The notes: generated by a model from the sequence alone, not told the origin. Shown: positions 1 through 11,680, numbered from the stretch's first letter. The stretch is DNA of 64,000 nucleotides from Paralvinella palmiformis (GCA_025642065.1 JAODUP010000576.1:389849-453848), one strand, 5' to 3'. Program-made: numbers and translations.

Positions 1-187
1 ATTGTTTACTTTATTAGATGGATAACCACAAAACTGTCACTTTACATTTGTGGGAGGATATTTGTTCTTTGTGGTTCTCTGGACCTGGTAAGAGGGATTG
101 GTATAACAATGAATTTCACGAAATACACAAATGTGCCACAGAACAGAGAACTGAAGGTACTTAGATGTCGACAGTTTGGCTTTTAGA

Positions 188-405
188 ACATAGATATATT
201 ATTATTATTATTATTATTAGTAAGTAGTAGTAGTAACAGTAATAATAATAATATTATTATAAATATTATTATTATTATTATTAATGAACACACGCACACA
301 TACACACGCGCGCACACGCACACACACAAACATACACACAAACGCATACACACGCACACATAAAGGCGCGCGCGGACGCACGCACGCACGCAGGCACGCA
401 CGTGG
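188..405 (+). repeat. (ATT)n followed by (CA/CG)n microsatellites
   Basis: Simple trinucleotide tract to about 286, then alternating CACACG to about 404. It creates spurious minus-strand frames. Confidence 0.92.
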
Positions 406-540
406 ATACACATCGACATTGTAAGTCTCACTATGAAAAGTCGACTCCGGATCAAGTTCCCAACGACCAATCCTAACGCTATATTGTGTGCCTTTATATT
501 TTCGCCAATTTTTAAAACATACACTGACATAAACAGCCTG

Positions 541-548
541 CACACACA

Positions 549-598
<50 letters not shown>
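541..598 (+). repeat. (CA)n(GA)n(G)n compound microsatellite
   Basis: The same CA-then-GA order recurs at 32728-32772 and 60470-60517. Confidence 0.93.
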
Positions 599-934
599 AA
601 GGGATAGGGTCTAACAAGGAAAATATTGACATTTAAACTCGCAAACATAAACACATACCGTGTGTTTAATCACGATGATGTGTTGGTATTCTGATTGGAG
701 TATTTCATTTGTTTGTTTCTCGTCATAAAATAGTGAGACATAGATAAGGAATTATATCACCAGGTTCTGGTTTATGATCCAGAACAATTAGCTACCTGGG
801 ATAGAAATTATGCACTCGGTAAAAATAACAGGAAACACTTGATAAAACGTCCTTAAGGTGTTTACGGTCTGTGTATATTTGGGGATGATTTAAAAACCGT
901 ACAGTGGCTTTAGGATGTATTAGAATACAAATAG

Positions 935-984
<50 letters not shown>

Positions 985-1084
985 GAATGTGTTGTTATTA
1001 TTATTATTATTATCTACGTTTGTTGGATTTTTGCTACGGAAATGACTTTCGGTCATATATTTCCCAGATGAAATCAGCGCCGAA

Positions 1085-1205
1085 GCACTCACTCACTCAC
1101 TCACTCACTCACTCACTCACTCACTCACTCACTCACTCACTCACTCACCACCACTCACTCACTCACTCACTCACTCACTCACTCACTCACTCACTCACTC
1201 ACTCA
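1085..1205 (+). repeat. (ACTC)n tetranucleotide microsatellite
   Basis: About 28 units with one CACCACCACTC interruption at 1145-1156; ends about 120 bp before the first exon. Confidence 0.95.
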
Positions 1206-1321
1206 TCTACTTCTTGTGTGTTGGCCGGGATCATTCGTGTACGCATATTGCTAATAAACGTTCATTAGTGCCCCATCACCAAACGCCCTTTTTAAAATTC
1301 ATTTCGCTTCTCCTCTCAAAG

Positions 1322-1896
1322 CATCACACACGGTGAAGCGTTTGGTGGACGGTTACGAAATCGAATTCTTATCAATGGAGTACGTCATGAAACTGAAGAC
1401 TTATATTGAACGGGACTATCCCAGCGCCATCTGGGAGAACTCCAGCTTATGTCACGTGATCAGGCTCAACATAGGCCAGGATCGGTCGGTCACGCTGCAC
1501 ATGCCCCGAAGTGGCAGTCTGGAGCGAAAGGTCTGGATCTACGACACTCCGTACTGTACACTGTGGTACAATCAGGATTTTCGGAGATTACTCACCGAAG
1601 CTGAAGAGTTCCTGCACCAAGAGAAGGGTACGCTAATACGTCTACATCTTATTATTATTAGTAGTAGTTTCGATTGTTAAATGCGATGCGAACGAGCCCA
1701 AATTAACGCTCACTCGATTATCCGAGTTAGTTATAACGAGGTTTCACTGTATTTATATTTTCCCACGTTATGTATATCCGCGTTTATTGTTTATGGAAAT
1801 AATTTTTGTTTATTTATTCGATTGTTTTTTGTGTTTGTTGCAGATAAAAACATTCTTTTGGAGGACTACCTCACACCTGTTGAATCGTCCCTATAA
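1322..1896 (+). CDS. 3' terminal two exons of an unrecognised gene
   Basis: Two exons with good splice signals. Exon A (1322-1627) follows a pyrimidine-rich tract ending in AAAG and ends at AAGG|GTACG. Exon B (1844-1896) follows TTTGTTGCAG and ends with TAA at 1894-1896. Joining them in phase gives about 119 residues: a charged, aromatic-rich stretch (VDGYEIEFLSMEY, then VWIYDTPYCTLWYNQDF, then an acidic helix LTEAEEFLHQEK) and a short tail ending in TPVESSL. The open frame continues upstream to the acceptor with no ATG, so this is the C-terminus of a larger protein whose earlier exons lie outside the window or are not visible. Codon use is GC-richer than the surroundings. There is no membrane segment. 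I do not recognise the family and assign no function. Confidence 0.72.
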
Positions 1897-1911
1897 TCAT
1901 GTTCTCTCTCA

Positions 1912-2005
1912 TAGCGTGTGTGCATGTGTGCGTGTGCGTGCGTGCGTGCGTGTGTGTGTACGTGTGTGTGTGCGTGCGTCTGTGTGTGTGAATGAGCACG
2001 TACGT
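1912..2005 (+). repeat. (TG/CG)n alternating purine-pyrimidine tract
   Basis: Directly follows the terminal exon of the 1.3-kb gene, so probably in its 3' UTR; potential Z-DNA former. Confidence 0.85.
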
Positions 2006-2126
2006 GCCTGTGTGTATTAAGATCGTTTTACCCATCTTTCTCTTGCTATTTTGTACACAAAGTTACATACACGAGAACCTATAAAACGTCATGAAAAGAT
2101 AAACAAACATATATAAACGTAGGTAC

Positions 2127-2170
<44 letters not shown>

Positions 2171-2874
2171 TTATTTGTGAATCATGTCTTTATAAAGGAT
2201 ACTACTTAGTTTTATACATTCTTTCATCAAATCATGTAATGCTCGAAATAAATTATATATTATTCTACAAAAAGAAAACGTATTTACATCAGTGTTCGTA
2301 TATCGGGGTTCGTGTGTGCGCATGCGCACGCACGCGCACTTGTGTGTGTGTGTGTGTGTGTGAATGCCACCCATTTGTCATAATTTAATATTTATCGAGA
2401 ATGAAAAGAGTTGGATGTATTTAAAAAGAAGAAATGTACTTGGTAATTTAAATAGAAGTTTATTAATATTTAACAAATGATCCAGTATAATCCTGACACC
2501 AACAGAGGTTGCTTCGTAGAGAATTGGAATCATCAGGACGAAACATTTTATTGCCAGATGACACATCCCACATAGACACATCGGTAATCCTGACACTCAA
2601 ATTCACGACCTAGAGGGGTGAAGTAGTAAGGAAGCGTCGATTACTCATTTTAATAAAAACAGCCCGTTCCCGTTGCGAAAACCGATAATTTGTGAGAACG
2701 TTATGATTGCTTGTTGCGTTTTAAATAATAAATCATAGCGGACGAAGATGATTTAACACTTCCATATTGAATTACCTTTCCTTCGATTCTATCTTTCATC
2801 AGATAGAACACTATAATTATTATATTAGCATTAAAATATATTAGAATAATTCATAACAGAAAACAAGATGCGCT

Positions 2875-3080
2875 TTTCTTTTGAGCGCTTTTGTCCTGTG
2901 AGCTTTTGTCCTGTGAGCTTTTGTCCTGTGAGCTTTTGTCCTGCGAGCTTTTGTTCTGTGAGTTTTTGTTCTGTGAGTTTTTGTCTTGAGAGCTTTAATC
3001 TTGAGAGCTTTAGTCCTGTGAGTTTTTCTCCTGTGAGCTTTGGTCTTGTGAGTTTTTGTATTGTGAGAGTGTGTCTTGTT
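2875..3080 (+). repeat. 15-bp tandem repeat, about 13 copies
   Basis: GAGCTTTTGTCCTGT and variants; encodes a spurious SFCPV-type frame. Copies diverge towards the 3' end. Confidence 0.9.
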
Positions 3081-3261
3081 GAGAATATATCATGGAATCT
3101 TCAATTTATGAGAACAAACAACAACAAAAATAACAATTATTTCATTTAATTGTTGTCAGCGAGTAATAAACTGTCATGTTATCATTGAACACTTGTTAAT
3201 GAAATAAACTTAATTAAGCATGAAATTAGTCTGTATTATAATTTCAGAAAACAACCTCGGT

Positions 3262-3263
3262 TA

Positions 3264-3294
<31 letters not shown>

Positions 3295-4163
3295 TAAAAA
3301 GCCCCTAATTAATCTTGAATTGCTCTAAGGTGTTTTACATTGATAACCAGCCCACAAATATATTTTATCCATAAATACACTGGTATATAGATATTACAAA
3401 TACGCTAATTTAAATAAGATGGTTTTTAGAACCATTAAAATATTTCTTCAGTTCCTACAAGTTTCATATAATTTGGCAAACTTATTCCACATCCTGGGAG
3501 CTGATGCTCGGAAATCTTTAGCTTCGTAGATTGCTGTGTGGCGTGTTGATATATCGTCTGGATACAGTGGTGCTGTTCCACTCAGTACCCTGAATGTGTG
3601 AACCAGGATCGTGTACAGTGATCTATGGCGTACAGAAAGCTAGTACAGCTGGAACAAAGCTGGTGTTATATGTTCCCATTTACGAGTGCTTGTCAACTGA
3701 AGTGTAGCACAGTTCTATGTTCGTTGTTGGTCGTTTATCAGAGAGAGGGCGATATTATATAACGATGTCCTGACATAGTCCAGTCGAGAAATTGTAAGAG
3801 TTTGGTTTAAAGACTTGCATGTCTCATCATTTATGTACTTACGATTAAGCCATAGATTTCTTATTTATTGATCACAGGAATTACATTTAGAATTCAGCTG
3901 CTTTTCCATTCTTAATGTATTATAACCAATATAAGCCATAAATCCTAGTTATCACAGACACGGAACTATTTATTTAACTGGATCCTACATTAATTGAAAG
4001 ATTCCCAGCTTTCTTCACATGTTGCTTGGATTGCAATGGATTCGGTCTTACCCTTATTAAATTTCAACATGTTTTTGTTCATCCAAATACTTATGTCTGC
4101 AGCACAAGCTTCAATTGAAGATGAAATATCGTCCCATTTATCACATGGCTTTAAATCGATGTA
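3262..4163 (-). mobile_element. LINE 3' fragment (RT thumb and C-terminal domain), CR1/L2-like
   Basis: Minus-strand translation gives DISSSIEACAADISIWMNKN and KFNKGKTESIAI (RT-thumb region, 4020-4140). Through several lesions it continues with ITPALFQLY, SVRHRSLYTILVHTFRVLSG and FRASAPRMWNKF (about 3450-3720). It ends in a CTTAGAGCAATTCAAG/AGGGGC tail and an (ATT)n tract at 3264-3293. No long open frame survives; the left end of the plus strand is the 3' end. Confidence 0.78.
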
Positions 4164-4168
4164 GACTC

Positions 4169-4208
<40 letters not shown>

Positions 4209-4228
4209 GAGTCTACATACGAGTCTAC
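4160..4228. repeat. Palindrome TGTAGACTCG-(TA)n-CGAGTCTACA with a duplicated arm
   Basis: TA-rich core of about 40 bp with perfect 10-bp GC-containing arms; the right arm is repeated once more (TACGAGTCTACA). It may have grown inside the LINE remnant that flanks it on the left. Confidence 0.85.
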
Positions 4229-4849
4229 AGTCGCAGTAAAAATGATACATAATGGTAGGCGGTTCCATAATTTCACCAACTGGTTCACTATATGTACCGA
4301 GGTTCATTTATGTGATGACGTATTATTTGTTGATGAAGTATCACATCAGTAACATCAACAACACGCCCTCTGTTAGTAAACCGGAAGTACTGTCTTAAAA
4401 ATGTGTGTTTTTAATGTGTTTTTCTTCTTTTATTATTAATTAATTTATTTCACGTCCATTTATTATGACGTTGGCGACGTAACTGAGTGACGTAACATCG
4501 GACGTAATGACGTTCGCTGAATTGAAATTGCCGTAAAGGTGAATTTGACGTAAACCATCCATGGAGTATTACTCTCTCTCTCTCCTTCTCTCTCCTCTCG
4601 TCCCCCCCCTCTCTCTCTCTAATATATATCAAACATCAAAGTATCTCTCTTTCTCTCCCTCCCCCCTCTATCTCTCTCACGTAATCTAGTTGCTATTGTA
4701 CTAAACGACACTCATAATACGCCTATCTAAATAATGATTAAGGTAAACATGTCATATTTTGATAGAAGTAATACCTTACAAACAGAGACATATATATAGA
4801 ATATATTGATAGCTTACAATGTGTAATTAATGAGTATTGGGATACGGTG

Positions 4850-5477
4850 TCTATAAAGATTGTCGGTGATTTTAAAGTACCCCTCACCCCCCTAAACCAA
4901 GTGAATGTGGTGTATATAGCTGGATTGATCACATATTATGATTAATGTACAATCCTGTAAGATTATTCCTCCTGATACTGATAATGTGAGTGATCATCTT
5001 CTCCTGATGTTAACCATGGAACTGTATGTGCCACTTGCTGAAACTCCAGTTACTATTGTTCAGCTGCCAGGAAAGCAGAATCCATTCGGAAACGAGCCTT
5101 CCCTCCCAAGAAGTACTGGTGCCCGGATCTGAGCCGAGCGCGAGATATGTAACGCTTCTGGTGGCAGCTGTGGGTCGCTAATGACTAAGTTGAAAATATT
5201 GGGTGTGACATTCACTAACAGTGGTACCTTCTCTGATCATGTCCAAAATAGAATACAGAAATGTAGAACGGTGTTCTATTCTCTCATTAATATCGGTATG
5301 AATTATCCAGGTTCAAATAATAATAGTAAGTCTCATCTGTACACCTCAATATGCCTACCAACACTTACTTATTGTATGCAATGTGCTAATTTAAGTTCAT
5401 CAGATAAGTGGACCCTTAACTCAGCACAAGATGGCATGATAAAGCAAATGTGTGATTTAAGTAACTTATGTTATTAG
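4850..5477 (+). mobile_element. LINE fragment: endonuclease end plus C-terminal piece
   Basis: IVGDFK (about 4858-4876), then VSDHLLLML (4985-5015), match the GDFN and SDH boxes of AP-type endonucleases; 5181-5477 reads LKILGVTFTNSGTFSDHVQN and a typical retrotransposon C-terminal helix run ending in an RT-thumb-like MIKQMCDLS. The RT core between them is missing, so this is an internally deleted or mosaic remnant. Confidence 0.65.
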
Positions 5478-5948
5478 CTTTTATCAGAATATATAGACAA
5501 TGGTATTATTATCTCGGGTACAATTGTTGATATGTTTTTTTTAAAAACTGTTTCTCTCCAACTGATGTCAGATAGACATGACGAGGTTTTAACGATGGTA
5601 TAGTCGATTCTTTACGTATGTTATTATTCAGTAAACATTTTATTAAACCCTGGTGTTGAGAGTAATTGCTAGTCAAACTATTTACACGTGCCTTTTAATA
5701 TCACTGTACATAAAAAGTATTATATTTTCTATTGATACCTATTTACGATACGTGAACAATTTGAGTTGTATCATATATGTGTGTGTGTGTGTGTGTGTAT
5801 GTGTGCATGTGTGCGCGTGTGTGTAACAACTTGACATATAAGGCCACATATATTAAAGAATTACATAAACAATAGTAAAAAATGGGGTAATAAACACGGG
5901 CCCAATATTTATTACACCAGCTAGCAAGTCGCTGTCGCACCACTGGCT

Positions 5949-6212
5949 GTCCACCGTCTACATCAGCCGGCGGTCCTACATCGGCTCAACGTCGGCCCAC
6001 CGTCTACATCAGCCGGTGGTCCTACATCGGCTCAACGTCGGCCCACCGTCTACATCAGCCGGCGGTCCTACATCGGCTCAACGTCGGCCCACCGTCTACA
6101 TCAGCCGGTGGTGGTTAGACGTAATTTTGTCCAACGGTCCAACGTCGGCTCAACGTCGGTAAACCAATCAGCCGGTCCAAAGGTGGCCCAACAGCGGACT
6201 AGCCAATCATGG
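5949..6212 (+). repeat. 46-bp GC-rich tandem repeat with decaying end
   Basis: Unit parts CACCGTCTACATCAGCCGG, GGTCCTACATCGGCTCAACG and TCGGCC, about three and a half clean copies to 6115, then shorter degenerate CAACGTCGG/GGCCCAACAG pieces to 6212. CpG-rich against an AT-rich background. Confidence 0.9.
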
Positions 6213-6359
6213 CACGCCAAATATACATGTTCACCAATACATACAAACACCAAAAAGGTTTTGTTTTCATTAAATATACAATTTCAGATGTCAGAATCAG
6301 AGTTTGAAGCTAGTATCGCATCTCTTAGAGATGTCTGCTATGGCACGATCTTTTTGTTC

Positions 6360-7100
6360 TGAAAATATACGATTTAAAAATATTTTGAACCAGAAAGGCT
6401 GAAACTTTTGAGTAGAACAGTTTGTTTTTCTTGCTACATTGGATCTATGTTTAACGAAATAGAATAAATACTTCCCCTTACTGTTAACATATATATTTGT
6501 TATGCGTACAAATAATTAATTACTTTCTGATGTAAATTCTAGTATATTCTCTTGCATTACGTTCTATGTTAGGTAAGGTACATCATGGCCATTATTTTAG
6601 TCACATTTGATGAGATACTATAGAAGACAACGTTGAAATAATACGACAACTAGGAATCTGCTTTCAAAAGGCTGTACGTTGAATGTTCCAGATGATGCTC
6701 GCAGCCGATAGGTGGAGCCACATCCAGCGATATTTCGAGTGCGGTCAGGCGTTTACAAGTTGGACGAAATCGTTTGAGTAGCCCGTATTCGCACTCAGTC
6801 CACACATGTTTGTCTGTTCCGCTTCAGTAAGTAGATGAACCAACCCTCCCCGTCGTCTCTCTCTCTCTCAAATGAGTGGGTTGGTTATAATAGTATAATG
6901 TATGTGTGTGTATGTGAGAGAGAGAGAGAGAGTGAGTGAGCGTTAAGAAGAAAAACGTGGTTGGTTTTTTAAGGCGAAGAAGAGAGCGGCGTGATCTTGT
7001 TTACCCTTTTCGCATTCTTAGCAAACACTGAGTAAAAGCTTGCGTATGACTTTGTCTATATTTGATCAATATCGCCAAGTGATTTAACATCGCCTTAACT
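6360..7100. other. Intergenic stretch; (CT)n/(GA)n only
   Basis: Holds short CT and GA tracts at about 6864-6935. Nothing else is recognisable. Confidence 0.45.
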
Positions 7101-7103
7101 AAA

Positions 7104-7204
7104 ATGGTGATCCGGTGTACCGGATTCCGTACGGGTATATTACAAAGCAGCAAGCGATTTCAACAAATGGACGTCTTAAGGCTGTATTCGTTGGTGTCTT
7201 GAAG
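7104..7204 (+). other. Candidate 5' UTR exon of the 8.2-kb gene with a 32-codon upstream ORF
   Basis: The sequence ending TTGAAG|GTAGGTAAAG at about 7204 is a strong splice-donor match and lies about 1 kb upstream of the acceptor before the 8218 start codon. It contains an ATG in favourable context (AAAATGG) opening a 32-codon frame that stops at TGA two bases before the donor. This could be a noncoding first exon with a uORF. Linkage to the 8218 gene is inference from spacing and orientation only. Confidence 0.3.
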
Positions 7205-7359
7205 GTAGGTAAAGACTCTACCAATGTAACACTCGTCGTAAGTTTTTTGTTGTCTGTAATTAGTTATTAGAGTGGAATTTATCCGTTAACAGAGAGTTAA
7301 TTAGAGATGATAATTTGTTTGGTGTCCTCTGCCGAATGTGGTTTTATATCAACGAGTTA

Positions 7360-7470
7360 GCACCTCCGTGGTCCAGCTGGTAGCGCGTTGGACCACATAT
7401 CACTATCGCCTGAATTCTAATCTCAGCGTCGGCATAAAAGTGGCCGTAAAACTTCAACATTTCACAATCG
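7360..7470 (+). mobile_element. SINE family A copy with internal deletion
   Basis: Head GTGGTCCAGCTGGTAGCGCG and a decayed box B (CTGAATTCTAATCTC), then a direct jump to the 3' GTGGCCGTAAAACTTCAACAT segment; the roughly 70-bp middle of the family is missing. Confidence 0.78.
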
Positions 7471-8217
7471 CATATTCATTAAAATAAATTAATCTAATGC
7501 AAATTCACAACTATCCGTTGATTTAGCATTTCATATTTAATTTATTCTGTGAAATAAAAAAAACCTCTCCCACTAATTGTCAATTCCTTCAATCATAATT
7601 AATTAATTTCCGCCTCTATAAGATTAGAGAAAACCAACCATATCGTCTCTTACAGGTCTGAGCCTATTTCACAGAAAACTACTATTCCATTTTAACATGT
7701 GAGCCTTCCTCTGATTGTCCAGACTTAGATCGATGTTATGTTCTGAGGTGAACAATAAAATAGAGGTAAGCTGTTGACGTTGTGAGGTAATTTGTCGCTA
7801 ATCGCCAGTAATTCCAAACCTCTACAACCAACCACCAAACGACCTGTAGTTAATTCCAATTACCAAACCAACACACGTTAGATCTGACCACTTGGTTTCA
7901 ACAGGTTCATTTCGGCTTCTGGCACGCATAATAATAATAATAGCCAAGGTGATTATAACAGGTGAGCGCTTTGCTCATTAGTAATTATCTCGCATTTGAT
8001 GAATTGGCAACAACGACAACAACAAAAAGCAACAAAAACACCATGTAGGCCCAAACTTTGGTTGCTACGTTATATAATCGAAGCTAGAACGAGAGCTGTT
8101 GAAGTCTCCGTGTAAGAAAGTCGCCCAGTGACTCCCGGGTATCAAAGCTTACATTGAGCCGAGTGATTGAGGAAAGATATCTAGTTGATTTTTAATTTAT
8201 TCCATAGGTGAGGGAGA

Positions 8218-9288
8218 ATGAAAGTTCGTCGATTGACACGACGTTTGTTGGCTTTCGTCATCGTAATCGGATTGTACAACTTCGTTGTCGTCGTTCAGCG
8301 ATATCCGGCTTCCTGCAGTTCGGATGACGTCGACGAGAACGGGCTCATCGGGAGACGGCTAAGTACACCGGGCATACCGTATGTGTATCCCGACGAGGTG
8401 GACCTCCGGATCATAGTGATCACCTTTAACCGGGGCGCCTCTCTCGAGACGCTACTCCTCTCTCTGGATCACCTGGAGTTGGACGGCGATAAGGCGTCCC
8501 TGGAAATCTGGATCGACCGCGATCCACTCTCGGAGGCCGTCGACTGCGCGACGCTGGCCGTCGCGCGAGACTTTGTCTGGTCGCTTGGCAAAAAACACGT
8601 CTACGCGCAGCGCACTCACGTCGGCATATACGGACAGTGGATAGACACGTGGCGCCCCCAGCCAGGCACCCGGGAGCTGGCCCTGATCCTTGAGGACGAC
8701 CTCACCGTATCGCCGTACGCCTACAGGTGGCTGAAGGCGGTACATCGCAAATACGGATCCAGGAAAGACGTGGCCGGATACACTCTACAAAGCGAGGACG
8801 TCAATCTGGCCACCGGAGTCGGTCGGTGGTATAGTCTAACCGGACCGGCCGCGGACATGGCCTTCATGTACAAACGGATCGGTACTTGGGGCTACGCTCC
8901 TCATCCGGAGGTTTGGCGACGGTTCCAGGATTGGTTCCACGCAGTACGGACCAAGCCGGACTTCCGTCCCTACGTCGACAAAGCTTCGATCATCACCAAA
9001 TGGTACAGGGATCTCGAAGTACAGGGCAGGGAGAGCAGTATGTGGTCGATGTGGCACGTGTACTACAGCGACCAGATGGCGCTGTTCACGATATACAACA
9101 ACTTACAAACGTCGGCGCCCGGTGATCACGTGGCTTTGGTGGAGAACCGGAAGGAGTTGGGACTACATTTTCAGGGCCCCTTCCTGAGGTGGCTCAGGCG
9201 GTCTAAATTGATGACGTCATGGTCGGATGGCTACGTGGACGTTCCCGATTTTCCAGTTAGATACGATTGGGATGGAACTGTGCTATAA
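8218..9288 (+). CDS. Type II membrane glycosyltransferase-like protein (GT-A fold), single coding exon
   Basis: Intronless 356-codon frame. Residues 1-8 are basic (MKVRRLTR) and about 10-26 are hydrophobic, a signal anchor typical of Golgi enzymes. A catalytic-looking domain starts near residue 62 (VDLRIIVITFNRG, the first beta strand of GT-A enzymes), with IWIDRD at about 97-102 and LILEDD at about 156-161; the latter is a plausible DXD-type metal/nucleotide-sugar site resembling that of GnT-I-like enzymes. Donor and acceptor sugars cannot be inferred. A likely 3' splice site (TTTATTCCATAG) lies just before GTGAGGGAGAATG, so the 5' UTR is probably spliced while the coding part is one exon. 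The frame is clearly GC-richer than its AT-rich flanks, which supports real coding selection. No lesions are seen. Lumenal localisation is inferred from the topology. Confidence 0.85.
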   Translation: MKVRRLTRRLLAFVIVIGLYNFVVVVQRYPASCSSDDVDENGLIGRRLSTPGIPYVYPDEVDLRIIVITFNRGASLETLLLSLDHLELDGDKASLEIWIDRDPLSEAVDCATLAVARDFVWSLGKKHVYAQRTHVGIYGQWIDTWRPQPGTRELALILEDDLTVSPYAYRWLKAVHRKYGSRKDVAGYTLQSEDVNLATGVGRWYSLTGPAADMAFMYKRIGTWGYAPHPEVWRRFQDWFHAVRTKPDFRPYVDKASIITKWYRDLEVQGRESSMWSMWHVYYSDQMALFTIYNNLQTSAPGDHVALVENRKELGLHFQGPFLRWLRRSKLMTSWSDGYVDVPDFPVRYDWDGTVL

Positions 9289-9379
9289 CACATTGTACTT
9301 GTCCGTAGACTGGTGTGATTGTTTATGTGTGTGTTTGTGCTTATGTCCGTGCGTGTGTATGTGCTCGTGTATGTATTTA

Positions 9380-9422
<43 letters not shown>

Positions 9423-9651
9423 TTATGTTGTTGTTTATTGTCTAGGCGGAAGTTGTACAGGTTCAGTAAACATTAACAATAGAAAATATTTATCTTTTGT
9501 CAGTTATTTTGTTTTACGATCCAAACTTAACTTGGATGACGTCATCAAGTCACAGTCGGGTGATTATCACGTGACGTACACTCGGGTTACGAACACGTAG
9601 TGTACACTTCGGTTCCGATCATGTCGTACACACACACGGTCGTGACACGGT

Positions 9652-10798
9652 CAGGTACAGCTGACACAAAGTCGCGATCATATAAAGCAGGTACAGCTGA
9701 CACAAGGTCGCGATCATGTACAGCAAGTACAGCTGACACAAGGTCGCGATCAAGTACAGCAGGTACAGCTGACACAAAGGTCGCGATCAAGTACAGCAGG
9801 TACAGTTGACACAAGGTCGCGATCAAGTACAGCAGGTACAGCTGACACAAGGTCGCGATCATGTACAACAGGTACAGCTGACACAAGGTCGCGATCCAAA
9901 AGTACAGCCCAGGGGGACAGTTGACACAAGGTCGCGATCAAGTACAGCAGGTACAGCTGACACAAGGTCGCGATCCCAAATACAGGCCCAAGGGGTAACA
10001 GCTGACACAAGGTCGCGATCAAGTACAGCAGGTACAGTTGACACAAGGTCGCGATCAAGTACAGCAGGTACAGCTGACACAAGGTCGCGATCATGTACAA
10101 CAGGGACAGCTGACACAAGGTCGCGATCAAGTACAGCAAGGTACAGTTGACACAAGGTCGCGATCAAGTACAGCAGGTACAGCTGACACAAGGTCGCGAT
10201 CAAGTACAGCAAGTACAGCTGACACAAGGTCGCGATCAAGTACAGCAGGTACAGTTGACACAAGGTCGCGATCAAGTACAGCAGGAACAGCTGACACAAG
10301 GTCGCGATCATGTACAACAGGTACAGCTGACACAAGGTCGCGATCATATACAGCAGGTACAGCTGACACAAGCTCGCGATCATATACAGCAGGTACAGCT
10401 GACACAAGGTCGCGATCATGTACATCAAGTACAGCTGACACAAGGTCGCGATCATGTACAGCAGGGACAGCTGACACAAGGTCGCGATCAAGTACAGCAG
10501 GTACAGCTGACACAAGGTCGCGATCAAGTACAGCAGGTACAGCTGACACAAGGTCGCGATCAAGTACAGCAGGTACAGCTGACACAAGGTCGCGATCATA
10601 TACAGCAGGTACAGCTGACACAAAGTCGCGATCATGTACAGCAAGTACAGCTGACATAAGGTCGCGATCATGTACAACAGGTACAGCTGACACAAGCTCG
10701 CGATTATATACAGCAGGTACAGCTGACACAAGGTCACGATCATGTATAGCAGGTACAGCTGAAACAAGGTCGCGATCATGTACAACAGGTACAGCTGA
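9652..10798 (+). repeat. 36-bp minisatellite, about 32 copies
   Basis: Unit: GGTACAGCTGACACAAGG then TCGCGATCAAGTACAGCA. Nearly every copy keeps the palindromes CAGCTG and TCGCGA; the commonest variation is AAGT/ATGT/ATAT before the final ACAGCA. Two copies near 9895-9925 and 9973-10003 are altered (CCAAAAGTACAGCCCAGGGG type). Because 36 is divisible by three, four reading frames stay open across the array; I do not regard them as genes. Confidence 0.95.
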
Positions 10799-11241
10799 CC
10801 GTTTTCGGCTTATCTAATTTAACTGAATAGAAAGTGGGACTAAAATTTCGATTTAAGCGGCCACTGTTTATTACGAACAAACTTTCGGAATCTTTATGGC
10901 AGCATTTGGCAAGGTTTATATACTTATAACAGACTGAATACGAAACACAATAAATATTACCCAGGCAGCAGTAGCAGCAGCAGTAGTAGTAGTAGTAATA
11001 GTTGTAGTAGTAGTAGTACGCATGCATATTGCTGACAAACACTCGATCCCGTATTATGAGTGGAGACAAACCGACACTGTCTCGATGTGATATATATAAA
11101 TATTCATGTCAGCTCAGTATAACAACACATACTTAGGTCAGGCCGACCTGTGTTTTAGTTAGTGGAATTAGTTAGTCAGTATAACCGATTGTTCCACAAT
11201 ATAAAACCACAGCCGCGATGAGAAATGGTAAAAGTCGTTAA

Positions 11242-11515
11242 AAGTCTTGTTAGCGCAGTTAGTTATAGCGTAGGAGTCGTAGCCGAACAGTCGTGGGTTC
11301 GAATCTCCGTGAGCTGCAATGCCGTCATGTGGCGACTGGTTCACTCATCCATAAAATGAGTACATGACAGGACGCGATGGCTATGTGTTTCAGTAACGCT
11401 TTACGCCTATAATGGCAGCACGATGTTTTGAGTCGAGAAATTAATTCTTGGAAAGGTTTCGACCTCAAATTCCAAAACCGCGATTCAACGGAGACGTTGT
11501 GCTTTGAGTAATACA
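11242..11515 (+). mobile_element. SINE family B, tRNA-headed
   Basis: Head GTTAGCGCAGTTAGTTATAG with box B GTGGGTTCGAATCTCCG, body GTGAGCTGCAATGCCGTCAT, GACGCGATGGCTATG, CAGTAACGCTTTACGCCTAT and AATGGCAGCA, and a LINE-like tail GTGCTTTGAGTAATACATTATT. Shares head and body with 55.2 kb. Confidence 0.82.
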
Positions 11516-11680
11516 TTATTATTTTGGAAACCTGTTATGTTTTACCAATATTTACAAATGAGGTATTATTATAATTAGTGGTATTATTTGATATTACAGA
11601 AAATGTACAATAAGTAAACAATTGTGATATTTATTAATATTATTTTTGATATTTTCTTGGAGAGAACAAATGGCATAACC

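Noticed and set aside
6271..6362. Possible exon after TACAATTTCAG with ATGTCAGAATCAGAG
   Set aside because: Only 24 codons, no partner exon or recognised family; the acceptor match alone is too weak.
8452..9125. Antisense and alternative frames inside the 8.2-kb gene
   Set aside because: Shadows of a GC-rich true coding frame; they lack independent signals.
9600..10817. Long overlapping frames (up to 308 codons) across the 36-bp array on both strands
   Set aside because: They exist only because the repeat unit is a multiple of three without stop codons; four frames are open at once and none has a start, domain or splice context.
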